Assembly: GCF_004564075.1 (NCBI RefSeq)
Contig: NZ_CP038256.1
Location: 992,001 to 1,056,000, forward strand
Reading direction: 5' to 3'
Source: Microbacterium sediminis
Lineage (GTDB): Bacteria > Actinomycetota > Actinomycetes > Actinomycetales > Microbacteriaceae
DNA: 64,000 bases
Shown: positions 52,783 through 60,898 of the stretch, piece by piece
Layout of the letters: each line of letters starts with the position of its first letter
Position numbering within the stretch: the first letter of the stretch is position 1
Translations under genes and position numbers: made by a program
The notes under the pieces: generated by a model
Database searches by the model: none
What the model was told of the DNA's origin: nothing
Seen by the model: the letters and a program-made list of their open reading frames with translations, nothing else

Positions 52783-53081
52783 CAGGCCTGCATCCTCATG
52801 ATCTCGGTGAACGCCTCGACGCCCTTGTTGCGCACGGCGGCGACGAGCTCGAGCGTCACCGAGGCGCGCGTCGAGGCGATCATCGCCGAGTGGATGTCAT
52901 CGAGGTCGCCCGTGACGGCCGCGACGGCCAGCTCGTTCGAGGTGGCCTGCAGCGAGTGCAGCTCGTCGATCGCGCCGGTGATCGCGTTGGCGAAGCCGGT
53001 GCCGTCGGTCTGAGCGGCCGGGGGCGTCGGCAGCAGCGCGTCGGCGGCGCCGGCGAGGGAGTCGATGGCGTCGATGGGCAT
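52782..53081 (-). CDS. fliE: Flagellar hook-basal body protein FliE
   Basis: 99 residues. Conserved ELAVAAVTGDLDDIHSAMIA, STRASVTLELVAAVRNKGVE, AFTEIMRMQA. It joins the MS ring to the rod. One-base overlaps with flgC and fliF. Confidence 0.95.
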   Translation of the reverse strand: MPIDAIDSLAGAADALLPTPPAAQTDGTGFANAITGAIDELHSLQATSNELAVAAVTGDLDDIHSAMIASTRASVTLELVAAVRNKGVEAFTEIMRMQA

Positions 53082-53473
53082 CAGTTGCGTCCGATCTGCA
53101 GGGCCGCTTCGTACGAGGTCTTCGCGCGATCCACGACCGCCGCGCTGGCCTGGTAGCCGCGCTGGGCGAGGATCAGCTGGCTCATCTGCGAGGCCAGGTC
53201 GATGTCGGGCAGGCGCACGTAGCCGTCCTCATCCGCGAGCGGGTGATCCGGGTCGTGCACGAGGCGCCCCTCCGCGTCGCCCAGCTCGATGCCGGCGACG
53301 TAGACGCCCGGGGTGTCGCCGTCGGTCTCGACGACGACGTAGCGCTCCTGGAAGGCGGCGCCGTCGGTGGGGGCGGCGGTGTTGATGTTGGCGATGTTGT
53401 CGCTGAGGGCGTCGAGCCACTTGCGGTGCACCGTGAGCCCGGTGCCGGCGATGCCGATCGCGTCGAAGGTCAT
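53081..53473 (-). CDS. flgC: Flagellar rod protein FlgC
   Basis: 130 residues. GIAGTGLTVHRKWLDALSDN and IANINTAAPTDGAAFQ at the N-terminus and MSQLILAQRGYQASAAVVDR, AKTSYEAALQIGR at the C-terminus are the paired rod-helix motifs. Proximal rod component; ten bases after flgB. Confidence 0.95.
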   Translation of the reverse strand: MTFDAIGIAGTGLTVHRKWLDALSDNIANINTAAPTDGAAFQERYVVVETDGDTPGVYVAGIELGDAEGRLVHDPDHPLADEDGYVRLPDIDLASQMSQLILAQRGYQASAAVVDRAKTSYEAALQIGRN

Positions 53474-53483
53474 GGGTTCCTCC

Positions 53484-53828
53484 TCACGACGTGGTGCGCA
53501 GCGCCGTGCGCACGCCGTTGAACGAGCCGCCGATCGCCTGGGTGGCGAACTGGTAGCGCAGGACCGTGTCGATGTTCGACAGCGTCTCGGTGTCGAGGTT
53601 GACGTTGCTGCCGTCCAGGCGGGTCGGCTCGAGCGACTCGGCCGTGGTCGCGGCGACCACACCGGATCCCTCCGCCACGGACTCGGCGAGGGCGTCCTCG
53701 AAGAGCACGCGCTTGGCGTGGTAGTTCGGCGTGTTGACGTTCGCGATGTTGTCCGCGATGGCTCGCTGGCGCTGGGAGAGCCCATCGAGCGCACTGGTGA
53801 GCGCGCGGATGGTGACCGATTCGAACAC
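53484..53828 (-). CDS. flgB: Flagellar rod protein FlgB
   Basis: 114 residues from a GTG at 53828. LDGLSQRQRAIADNIANVNT and PNYHAKRVLFEDAL are diagnostic. First gene of the 22-gene minus-strand cluster that runs to flhA. A consensus SigD-type promoter lies 78-105 bp upstream, so it probably controls the whole basal-body and export operon. Confidence 0.93.
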   Translation of the reverse strand: MFESVTIRALTSALDGLSQRQRAIADNIANVNTPNYHAKRVLFEDALAESVAEGSGVVAATTAESLEPTRLDGSNVNLDTETLSNIDTVLRYQFATQAIGGSFNGVRTALRTTS

Positions 53829-53905
53829 AGACTCCGGCTTTCGACGTCCTGTGGGAGGGCCGATCCGTGGCCCGAGGGGCGAGCGATCCGTGCTCTGTCG
53901 AGATC

Positions 53906-53933
53906 TATCGGCCGATCGTCGCCCGCCGTTAGG
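53906..53933 (-). promoter_or_regulatory. SigD/FliA-type promoter of the flgB operon
   Basis: Minus strand CCTAACG-N14-GCCGATA, identical in both boxes and spacing to the fliC site. Confidence 0.78.
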
Positions 53934-53935
53934 AG

Positions 53936-54202
53936 TCAGCCGGCCCGATCGAGATAGACGGGTCGGTCGTCGCCCGTGGGCACCCGGCGCAGCGCGACCA
54001 GCTGGGCGAGGGTCTCGTCGCGCGCGGCCGCGAGCGCCGCGATCCGCTCGCGCTGCGCCTCGAGCACGCGGCCCGCGCGGTCGGCGAGTTCGGGCGGCAG
54101 GGGAGCGGCCGGCGGCGTCCACGCGCGTGGCTCGCCCGCGAGGTCCTGCTCGAAGCGGTCCAGCAGCGCGGCCCACTCGCGGCGGGCCGCCTCCTCAGGC
54201 AC
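53936..54202 (-). CDS. FliT-like small protein after fliS
   Basis: 88 residues from a GTG overlapping the fliS stop by 8 bp. It is helical and charged with an Ala/Arg-rich middle (RVLEAQRERIAALAAARDET). No motif is recognised; size and place after fliD-fliS are those of the FliD chaperone FliT, so that role is inferred from context only. Its end abuts the flgB promoter. Confidence 0.7.
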   Translation of the reverse strand: MPEEAARREWAALLDRFEQDLAGEPRAWTPPAAPLPPELADRAGRVLEAQRERIAALAAARDETLAQLVALRRVPTGDDRPVYLDRAG

Positions 54203-54626
54203 TGGCCTGCACCGGCTGCGCGGCGCCGCCGACCAGGCGGGCGGCCTCGTGCCAGGCGTCGCGCAGCGGGGCGATCAGCTCGCGGCACTGGCGCGTCCGC
54301 TCCGCGTCGCGCTCGATGTTGGCCGCGATGAGCGTGTCGGTGAGGTGCGCGTACAGGGCGCGCAGGTCGGCGCTGCCGTCCCAGGCGTCGGTGAGCGAGG
54401 CGTGCAGCTCGGCGACGATCGCCTGCGCGTGCAGGAGGTGCGTCGACGCCTCGGCCCACGCGCTCGCGGCCTGCGCGGTCTCGGCGCGCTCCACGTCGAG
54501 CATCAGCCGGTCGTAGAGCATGGTCACGAGCCGCTCGGGGGTGGCCGAGAGGATCGCGTCGCGCTGGTAGCGCTGCTGCGCGGCGCGCAGCTGGGCGAGG
54601 CGGGCGGCGGGGGCGGACGCGGTCAT
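54195..54626 (-). CDS. fliS: Flagellin chaperone FliS
   Basis: 143 residues. RDAILSATPERLVTMLYDRL and MLDVERAETAQ are the conserved FliS opening, followed by a helical bundle with LRALYAHLTDTLIAANIERD. It keeps flagellin unfolded before export. Overlaps fliD by 4 bp. Confidence 0.94.
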   Translation of the reverse strand: MTASAPAARLAQLRAAQQRYQRDAILSATPERLVTMLYDRLMLDVERAETAQAASAWAEASTHLLHAQAIVAELHASLTDAWDGSADLRALYAHLTDTLIAANIERDAERTRQCRELIAPLRDAWHEAARLVGGAAQPVQASA

Positions 54627-56008
54627 GACTCATTCCCCTTGCTGTAGGTCGGCAGCGAGGCGATCTGCTGCGACAGATACGTGGACTGGGCGTTCCACTG
54701 CGCCATCATCGTCTCCATGCGCAGGAACTGGGCCTCGAGGGTGGCGCGGCGCTTCTCGAGGCGCACGTCCATGCTCTCGATCTGCCGATCGAGCGAGCGC
54801 ACCTCGGACTGCTGCCCGGTGATGCGCGTGGTGAGGAAGCCCTCGTAGCGGTCGGAGTAGGTCGTGCCGACCTCCTCGACGCGGCCGGCGATGCCGGCGA
54901 AGAACGCCTCGACGCGGGCGGGATCGGCGGCCATCGCGTCGGCGAACGCCTCCTCGTCGAAGGTGAGCTCGCCGTAGCGGTCGACGGAGATGCCGATGCT
55001 GGACGGCGAGACGCCGTCGATGGGGGCGATGACGGCGTTCGCGAGCGCGTTGCGCAGGCCGCGCACGGTCGAGTCGCCCGTGTAGACGCCCAGCACGGTG
55101 GTCTCGCCCTCGGCGACGGTGGCCTTCGAGCCCGTGTCGATCCGGTTCAGCACCGCGGAGATCTCGTCGATGAAGGTCTTGACGGTCTTGGCCGAGGCGG
55201 CGGTGTCGACCGTCACCGAGAGCGAGACCGGCTCGGCCTGGGCCGTGCGCACGGTGACGTCGACGTCGGGCAGCAGGTCGGTGAAGGTGTTCCTCGCGCT
55301 CGTGATGGTCTGCTCGGCGGCGGTGCCGGCGTAGAGACGGATCGCGGCGTCCTGGCCCTGCTGGGTGACGGCGGCACCGGCCTCGGTGGCCAGGTCGGTG
55401 GCGGTGCCGGCGGTGACCTCGGCGGCCGTGCCGCGGAACACCTGGAAGGCGCTCGCGGCGCCGGTGGAGTTGGCCACGAGCTGCAGCCGGTAGATCGGGT
55501 CGCCGTTGGCGTCGGTGCCGCCGCGCACGGTGGTGGCGGTCACGGGCACGCCGGCGTCGTTGATCGCGGCGGCGATCTCGGTGAGGGAGGTGCCCTGCGC
55601 CGTGATCTCGTGCAGCTCCCCGGCGCCGTCGACGATCGTGAGCGTCGCGGGCTCGGTGGGCCACTGCGCGTACCCCGCGGAGACCACGGTGTGGGCCTTC
55701 GCGACCCGGTCGACGACGACGTCGAGCGAGGAGGCCTGGGCGCCGGGGCGGGCCGTGACCGAGACGGCGTCGCTTGAGGCGGTGGAGGTGAAGGCGGCCA
55801 GCGCCGTGGCCGACGTGAGGTCGCCGGCGCGCGTGGTGAGGGTCTGCAGCTGCGAGTTCAGGGCCTGCAGGTTCGAGACGATGACGCCGCGGTCGTCCGC
55901 CTTCTGCTGCAGCAGGATGCGCGGGATCGCCTGCACCTCCATGAGGGCATCGACCATCGCCGCGGTGTCGAGACCGGACGCGAGACCGGGGAACGAGATC
56001 GAGGGCAA
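54623..56008 (-). CDS. fliD: Flagellar filament cap protein FliD
   Basis: 461 residues from a TTG. ISFPGLASGLDTAAMVDALM and IPRILLQQKADDRGVIVSNL form the N-terminal D0 part; DGVSPSSIGISVDRYGELTF and the C-terminal coiled coil complete the family pattern. It caps the growing filament. It lies after fliC, separated by a strong terminator. Confidence 0.94.
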   Translation of the reverse strand: MPSISFPGLASGLDTAAMVDALMEVQAIPRILLQQKADDRGVIVSNLQALNSQLQTLTTRAGDLTSATALAAFTSTASSDAVSVTARPGAQASSLDVVVDRVAKAHTVVSAGYAQWPTEPATLTIVDGAGELHEITAQGTSLTEIAAAINDAGVPVTATTVRGGTDANGDPIYRLQLVANSTGAASAFQVFRGTAAEVTAGTATDLATEAGAAVTQQGQDAAIRLYAGTAAEQTITSARNTFTDLLPDVDVTVRTAQAEPVSLSVTVDTAASAKTVKTFIDEISAVLNRIDTGSKATVAEGETTVLGVYTGDSTVRGLRNALANAVIAPIDGVSPSSIGISVDRYGELTFDEEAFADAMAADPARVEAFFAGIAGRVEEVGTTYSDRYEGFLTTRITGQQSEVRSLDRQIESMDVRLEKRRATLEAQFLRMETMMAQWNAQSTYLSQQIASLPTYSKGNES

Positions 56009-56056
56009 CGCGGGCGCCTTCCGTGATCAGGGGCGGTGCGGTGGCGGGGAGGTGGC

Positions 56057-56096
56057 GAATGCCCTGGACGGGTCGGGTACACCGTCCAGGGCATTC
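56057..56096 (-). terminator. Terminator after fliC
   Basis: GAATGCCCTGGACGG (56057-56071) pairs perfectly with CCGTCCAGGGCATTC (56082-56096), a 15-bp stem directly after the flagellin stop on the minus strand. No U-tract. Confidence 0.75.
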
Positions 56097-56103
56097 ACGG
56101 GGA

Positions 56104-56991
56104 TCAGCCCAGGAGCTGCAGAACGCCCTGCGTCGACTGGTTCGCCTGCGCGAGCATGGCGGTACCGGCCTGCGAGAGGATGTTCTTGGCGGTGTACTTC
56201 ACCATCTCCTGCGCCATGTCGGTGTCGCGGATGCGCGACTCCGCGGCCGACAGGTTCTCCGACGAGACCGACAGCGAGCGGATCGACGACTCGAGGCGGT
56301 TCTGCTGCGCACCGTAGTCCGCACGAGCCGTCGAGATCGACTTGATGGCGGTGTCGAGAGCGGTGAGGTTGGTCGCCGCGTCCGCAGCCGGACCGTCAGC
56401 CGACGCGGTGCCCGGGTTGAGCAGGAGGAGCTGGCTCGCGCCGTCGGCATCGGTGATGCCCGACAGGGCGGCGCCGATGTCCTTGAGCGCGATGACGATC
56501 TGGTTGTCCTCGCCGGACCCTGCGCCGACCTGCACCGAGAAGTTCAGCGCCGCGCCGGCTCCCTGGCCGTCACCCTTCAGCAGCTTGATGCCGTTGAACT
56601 CGGTGTTGTCGACGATGCGGTCGAGCTCCTTGGCAAGGGCGCCGATCTCGCCGTCGATCGCCGAGCGGGCGTCCGGGCTGTTCGTGTCGTTGGCACCCTG
56701 AACGGTCAGCTCGCGCATGCGCTGCAGGATGTCGTGGACCTCGGTCAGGGCGCCTTCCGCGGTCTGGATGACCGAGATGCCGTCCTGGGCGTTGCGCTGG
56801 GCCTGGTTCAGACCGGTGACCTGCGCGCGCAGGCCCTCGGAGATCGCCAGACCGGCAGCGTCGTCGGCCGCGCGGTTGATGCGAAGACCGCTGGAGAGCT
56901 TCTCCATCGACTTCGACAGGTCGTTCTGCGTGTTCGACAGGTTGCGGTACGCGTTGAGCGCCGCGATGTTGGTGTTGACTGCAAGACCCAT
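56104..56991 (-). CDS. fliC: Flagellin
   Basis: 295 residues, a short flagellin of D0/D1 helices with a small variable middle (about 150-215). N-terminus VNTNIAALNAYRNLSNTQND, KSMEKLSSGLRINRAADDAA; C-terminus IRDTDMAQEMVKYTAKNILS and MLAQANQSTQGVLQLL. It is the only flagellin gene in the window. Its 60-nt leader starts at a consensus SigD promoter and holds two TCACGGA motifs, one covering the GGAGGA ribosome site. Confidence 0.97.
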   Translation of the reverse strand: MGLAVNTNIAALNAYRNLSNTQNDLSKSMEKLSSGLRINRAADDAAGLAISEGLRAQVTGLNQAQRNAQDGISVIQTAEGALTEVHDILQRMRELTVQGANDTNSPDARSAIDGEIGALAKELDRIVDNTEFNGIKLLKGDGQGAGAALNFSVQVGAGSGEDNQIVIALKDIGAALSGITDADGASQLLLLNPGTASADGPAADAATNLTALDTAIKSISTARADYGAQQNRLESSIRSLSVSSENLSAAESRIRDTDMAQEMVKYTAKNILSQAGTAMLAQANQSTQGVLQLLG

Positions 56992-56997
56992 GGTGAT

Positions 56998-57036
56998 TCC
57001 TCCGTGAATGGGTGGTGGTGCGGAGCCCGTCCGTGA
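56998..57036 (-). promoter_or_regulatory. Two candidate CsrA sites in the fliC leader
   Basis: TCACGGA on the minus strand at 57030-57036 and again at 57001-57007. The second runs into the GGAGGA Shine-Dalgarno (56998-57003). Two ANGGA sites, one over the ribosome site, is the arrangement of the Bacillus hag leader controlled by CsrA. Confidence 0.6.
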
Positions 57037-57050
57037 GCTCCACAGGGTGC

Positions 57051-57078
57051 TATCGGCCGCCCGGGCCGATGCGTTAGG
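57051..57078 (-). promoter_or_regulatory. SigD/FliA-type promoter of fliC
   Basis: Minus strand CCTAACG-N14-GCCGATA, matching the known sigma-28 pattern (TAAA, about 15 bp, GCCGATAA) in the -10 box and spacing. Confidence 0.8.
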
Positions 57079-57084
57079 CGCCGG

Positions 57085-57888
57085 TCAGGCCTCGGCGGCG
57101 CGCGGCAGGAAGGCGTGGGCGAAGCGCCGCCCGCCGGCCGCGATGCGGTCGAAGTACGCCTCGCGGGCCGAGGCCGACACGCGCGAGGTGGGCGTGGCCG
57201 AGGCGACCGGCTCGTCGGGGAAGTAGCGGTCCATGGCGTCGCGCAGCAGGCGCAGCGCCTCCGAGCGCTGCTGCGAGACCGCGGAGTGCGAGACGCCCAG
57301 CTCCGCGGCGACGTCCTTCACGGGGCGGTCCTCGAAGTACACGGCGCGCACGATGAGCTGCATGCGCTCCGGCAGAGCCGAGATCGCGTGTTCGAGCAGC
57401 TCGTGGCGCTCGCCCGTGATGGCGGCCTCCTCGGGCAGCGGCGCGACTGCCGCGACCTCGTGCACGTCGGGCTCGTCGATGCTCGTGACCGTCCGCGCAG
57501 CGTCGGCCAGGCTCTCGGCCACCGTGGCGGTGTCGACGCCCATGGCGCTGGCGATCTCCTCGGTGGTCGGCGTGCGGCCGAGGCCGGTGGCGAGGGCGTC
57601 GCGCACCGCCGTGGTCTCCTTCACGCGACGGCGGATGCCGCGCGATGCCCAGTCCATCGATCGCATCTCGTCGGCGAAGGCGCCGAGGATGCGGCGGCGG
57701 GCGTAGGCGCCGAAGGGCACGCCCAGCTCGGGATCGAACGCGTCCGCCGCGGTGACGAGGGCGAGGGCGCCCGCCGCGGCGAGTTCCTCGCGGGGGATGT
57801 GGGTGGCACGCGCATGGAGCTCTGCGGCCAGGTAGCCGACCAGGGGGAGGTTGTCGACGATGAGTTGATCGCGCTCCGAACGCGTCAT
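57085..57888 (-). CDS. fliA: Flagellar sigma factor (FliA/SigD/WhiG family)
   Basis: 267 residues from ATG 57888 with GAAAGGCGG upstream. Region 2 (DNLPLVGYLAAELHARATHI, GVPFGAYARRRILGAFADEM, RSMDWASRGIRR), region 3 and region 4 (ALPERMQLIVRAVYFEDRPV, AAELGVSHSAVSQQRSEALR) match FliA/WhiG. A C-terminal tail of about 40 residues is extra. It should recognise the CCTAACG-N14-GCCGATA sites before fliC, flgB, fliM and csrA. It is divergent from flgN; no flgM anti-sigma gene is seen nearby. Confidence 0.94.
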   Translation of the reverse strand: MTRSERDQLIVDNLPLVGYLAAELHARATHIPREELAAAGALALVTAADAFDPELGVPFGAYARRRILGAFADEMRSMDWASRGIRRRVKETTAVRDALATGLGRTPTTEEIASAMGVDTATVAESLADAARTVTSIDEPDVHEVAAVAPLPEEAAITGERHELLEHAISALPERMQLIVRAVYFEDRPVKDVAAELGVSHSAVSQQRSEALRLLRDAMDRYFPDEPVASATPTSRVSASAREAYFDRIAAGGRRFAHAFLPRAAEA

Positions 57889-57951
57889 CGGTGGCCGCCT
57901 TTCAAGGGGGGAGGATAGGGCGGGACATCGGATCTTCAATTGCGGGTACCC

Positions 57952-57987
57952 GGGTAGCTGTCCCCATCGATTTGGGGAGAACTACCC
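57952..57987. promoter_or_regulatory. 36-bp near-perfect palindrome between fliA and flgN
   Basis: GGGTAGCTGTCCCCA (57952-57966) and TGGGGAGAACTACCC (57973-57987) are inverted copies with two mismatches around a 6-bp centre. It lies in the 194-bp gap between the divergent sigma gene and flgN. Size and symmetry suggest a dimeric regulator site. No sigma-28 promoter is clear for flgN. Confidence 0.6.
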
Positions 57988-58082
57988 ATGCACGATCGTT
58001 ACCGTATCGGTCAACCGGCCGACAGTGTCAACTACCGATCGTCGAAAGGCGTGTCGCGGCCCGGGGGAGCAGGGAATGGGGA

Positions 58083-58568
58083 ATGGGAGCCAACGAACTG
58101 TCAACGCGTCTGTGGCGCGAGCGTGAACTCTTGGAGACGCTGCTGTTCAAGCTGGAGGAGCAGCAGCTCATCCTCGCAGCCGGCCGCTCGCGCTGGGTCG
58201 ATCGCGCCGCGAGCGAGGTGGACGCCGCCGTCGAGCGCATGCGCCACGCGGGCCTCGAGCGCGCCATCGAGGTCGTCGAGGTGGCCCGCGAATGGGGTGC
58301 GCCGGCCGACGCCACGCTGCGCGAGCTCATCGCCCACGCGCCCAACGAGGCCTGGAGTCAGGTCTTCGTGGATCACCTGCGCGCCATGACGGCGCTCGCC
58401 GGCGAGGTCGCCGCGGTGCGCGACGCGAACGAGATGCACCTGCGCGCGGCCCTGCGCGCGGCCCAGGAGGCCATCGCCGGCCTCGGGGTGCGCACCGGCG
58501 AATACGGCGCCGACGGCGCGACTGCCCGGGGAGACTCCGTTCCCCGGCTGCTCGATACGGACCTGTGA
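58083..58568 (+). CDS. flgN: FlgN-like flagellar export chaperone
   Basis: 161 residues from ATG 58083. STRLWRERELLETLLFKLEE, QQLILAAGRSRWV and a long helical bundle to the end match FlgN in actinobacterial loci. It should escort FlgK and FlgL, whose genes follow directly. The start is chosen by the family N-terminus; GGGGGAG is 14 bases upstream, which is far for a ribosome site. Confidence 0.88.
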   Translation: MGANELSTRLWRERELLETLLFKLEEQQLILAAGRSRWVDRAASEVDAAVERMRHAGLERAIEVVEVAREWGAPADATLRELIAHAPNEAWSQVFVDHLRAMTALAGEVAAVRDANEMHLRAALRAAQEAIAGLGVRTGEYGADGATARGDSVPRLLDTDL

Positions 58569-58581
58569 CGAAGGAGAGACC

Positions 58582-59991
58582 TTGTCGACTTTCAGCGGAC
58601 TGAACACCGCCGCCTCCGCGCTCGCGGCGGCGCGGCGCGGCATGGACGTCACGGGCCAGAACATCGCCAACCAGACGACGGCGGGCTACACCCGGCAGCG
58701 CCTGGAGACCTCGGCGCTCGCCTCGATCGCCCAGTCGGGCCGCTTCAGCACCGGTGCCGTGCCGGGGCACGGCGTGTCGATCGACGGCCTCGCGCGGCTC
58801 GGCGACGCGCTGCTCGATGCCCGCGTGCGCGATGCCGTGGGGGCCTCGGCGTACTGGAACACGCGGGCGCAGGTGGCCAAGGCCGCCGAGTCGGCCATGG
58901 CGGAGCCGACCGAGGCGGGCCTGGCCACGACGCTGACGCGGTTCTGGACGGGGTGGCAGGATCTCGCCAACTCCCCGGACTCCGGCGCCGCCGCGGCCGT
59001 CGTGCTCACCAACGCCGAGACCCTCGCCTCGGAGATCGCCGCCGGCTACACCTCGGCGAGCACGCAGTGGTCCGATGTCCGCGCCGGCGTGGACCGGACC
59101 GTCACCGAGATCAACACCGCCGCCGACCAGATCGCGCAGCTGAACCGCGAGATCCGCGACGCGCTGAACGCCGGGCGCTCGGCCAACGAGCTCATCGACC
59201 GGCGCAACGTCATCGCCGAGGGCGTCTCGAGCGCCGCCGGTGCGCAGGCGACCGTGGAGGCCGACGGCACCCTCACCGTGCGCATCGACGGCAACGCCCT
59301 CGTCTCGGGCGTCGAGGCGCGGCACCTCGTCGTCTCGGGCCCCCAGGGCGTCGCGGCCGGCGAGCCCGTCACGGTGGCGTGGGCGCATCGCCCCGACGTG
59401 CCGCTCGCCTCGGTGGGCGGCGAGCTCGGCGGTGCGCTGTCGGTGCTCGCTCCCGCCGACGAGGGCGGCACGATCGCCCGGCTCGCCGAGACCTACAACG
59501 CGCTCGCGACGTCGCTGGCCGCGACGGTCAACGCCCAGCACGCCGCCGGCGTCACCTCGGACGGCACCGCGGGCGGCGCCTTCTTCGACCTCTCCGCGCC
59601 CGGCCCCGCGGCACTCGCCCTGACCGTCGCGCCCACCGGGCTCGACGAGCTCGCGATCGGCAAGCCCGGCGCCGGGGCGCTCGACGCCTCCAACGCCGAC
59701 GCGATCTCGCAGCTAGGCAGCGGCGCGGGTTCCCCCGACGCGCTGTGGGCCGACTTCGTCACGAGCTTCGGCGTGGCCACCGCCGGCGACGTGCAGCGGG
59801 CGACGGTCGCCGAGGTCGCGGCCACGACCAGCGCCATGGCGCAGCAGTCGGTCGCCGGCGTGGACGGCGACGAGGAGACGATGAACCTGCTGACCTACCA
59901 GACCGCCTACCAGGCGGCCGCCCGTGTGCTCACGGCGGTCGACGAGGCGCTCGATGTCCTGATCAACCGCACCGGCCTGGTCGGCCGCTGA
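58582..59991 (+). CDS. flgK: Flagellar hook-filament junction protein FlgK
   Basis: 469 residues from a TTG with GAAGGAGAGACC upstream. N-terminus FSGLNTAASALAAARRGMDV, TGQNIANQTTAGYTRQRLET; C-terminus DEETMNLLTYQTAYQAAARV, LTAVDEALDVLINRTG. It is the first junction protein (HAP1) and lies 13 bases after flgN. Confidence 0.96.
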   Translation: MSTFSGLNTAASALAAARRGMDVTGQNIANQTTAGYTRQRLETSALASIAQSGRFSTGAVPGHGVSIDGLARLGDALLDARVRDAVGASAYWNTRAQVAKAAESAMAEPTEAGLATTLTRFWTGWQDLANSPDSGAAAAVVLTNAETLASEIAAGYTSASTQWSDVRAGVDRTVTEINTAADQIAQLNREIRDALNAGRSANELIDRRNVIAEGVSSAAGAQATVEADGTLTVRIDGNALVSGVEARHLVVSGPQGVAAGEPVTVAWAHRPDVPLASVGGELGGALSVLAPADEGGTIARLAETYNALATSLAATVNAQHAAGVTSDGTAGGAFFDLSAPGPAALALTVAPTGLDELAIGKPGAGALDASNADAISQLGSGAGSPDALWADFVTSFGVATAGDVQRATVAEVAATTSAMAQQSVAGVDGDEETMNLLTYQTAYQAAARVLTAVDEALDVLINRTGLVGR

Positions 59992-60013
59992 TCCGCACCG
60001 GAAAGGGCCCCCG

Positions 60014-60898
60014 ATGATCTCCCGCGTGACCGCGCAGACGATGTCCCAGGCGTCGCTGCGCAACCTGCAGTCCAACCTCAGCGCCCTCGCGCGCCTCCAG
60101 GAGCAGGCGACCTCGCAGCGCGCCTTCCTCGCGCCGTCCGACAACCCGTCGGCCGCCGCCACCACGCTCGCGGTGCACGCCGCGCAGGACCGCAACCAGC
60201 AGCACGCGCGCAACATCGACGACGCCATCGCGTGGGTGGCCACCGCTGACTCGGCGATCAGCGAGAGCACCACGCTGCTGCAGCGCGTGCGCGTGCTCAC
60301 CGTGCAGGGCGCCAACGACGTGTCGATGGACGCGACGGCGAAGGAGGCCATCGCGGTCGAGCTCGAGGGGCTGCGCGACGAGCTGCTCGCCCGCGCGAAC
60401 ACGAGCCTGCTGGGCCGATCGGTGTTCGCCGGCACCTCCGACGCCGGCCGGGCGTTCGAGCCCGACTACACGCACAACGGCGTGCCCGGCGCGGAGGTCA
60501 CGCGCCGCATCGCCGACGGGGTGTCGGTGCGCGTCGATGCGGACGGCGCCGCGGTGTTCGGCGAGGGCGATCAGTCGGTGTTCGCGCTCATCGACGACAT
60601 CGTCGCCGACCTGCGCGGCGGCGTGAACGTCGGCGCCCGGCTCGACCAGATCGACGAGCGCATGACGGCTATGCTCAGTGCCCAGGGCGCCATCGGCGCA
60701 CGTCAGGCCCAGATCGAGCGAACGCAGGAGGCCACGCTGGACGAGTCCGTGTCGCTCGAGACGCGCCGCTCCGCGGTGGAGGACGTCGACTCCGTCGAGA
60801 TCCTCGTGCAGCTGCAGGCGCAGGAGCTCGTCTACCGCTCCGCGCTGCAGGTGACGAGCCGCGTGCTGCAGCCGACGCTCATGGACTTCCTGTCGTGA
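60014..60898 (+). CDS. flgL: Flagellar hook-filament junction protein FlgL
   Basis: 294 residues. ISRVTAQTMSQASLRNLQSN, the flagellin-like helical N-terminus with FLAPSDNPSAAATTLAVHAA, and C-terminal SVEILVQLQAQELVYRSALQ and VTSRVLQPTLMDFL. Second junction protein (HAP3). Overlaps fliW by 4 bp. Confidence 0.95.
   Translation: MISRVTAQTMSQASLRNLQSNLSALARLQEQATSQRAFLAPSDNPSAAATTLAVHAAQDRNQQHARNIDDAIAWVATADSAISESTTLLQRVRVLTVQGANDVSMDATAKEAIAVELEGLRDELLARANTSLLGRSVFAGTSDAGRAFEPDYTHNGVPGAEVTRRIADGVSVRVDADGAAVFGEGDQSVFALIDDIVADLRGGVNVGARLDQIDERMTAMLSAQGAIGARQAQIERTQEATLDESVSLETRRSAVEDVDSVEILVQLQAQELVYRSALQVTSRVLQPTLMDFLS

Noticed and set aside
58001..58055. SigD-type promoter before flgN
   Set aside because: GTTACCG...GCCGACA and CTACCGATC resemble the boxes, but spacing (13) and several mismatches fall short of the four good sites.
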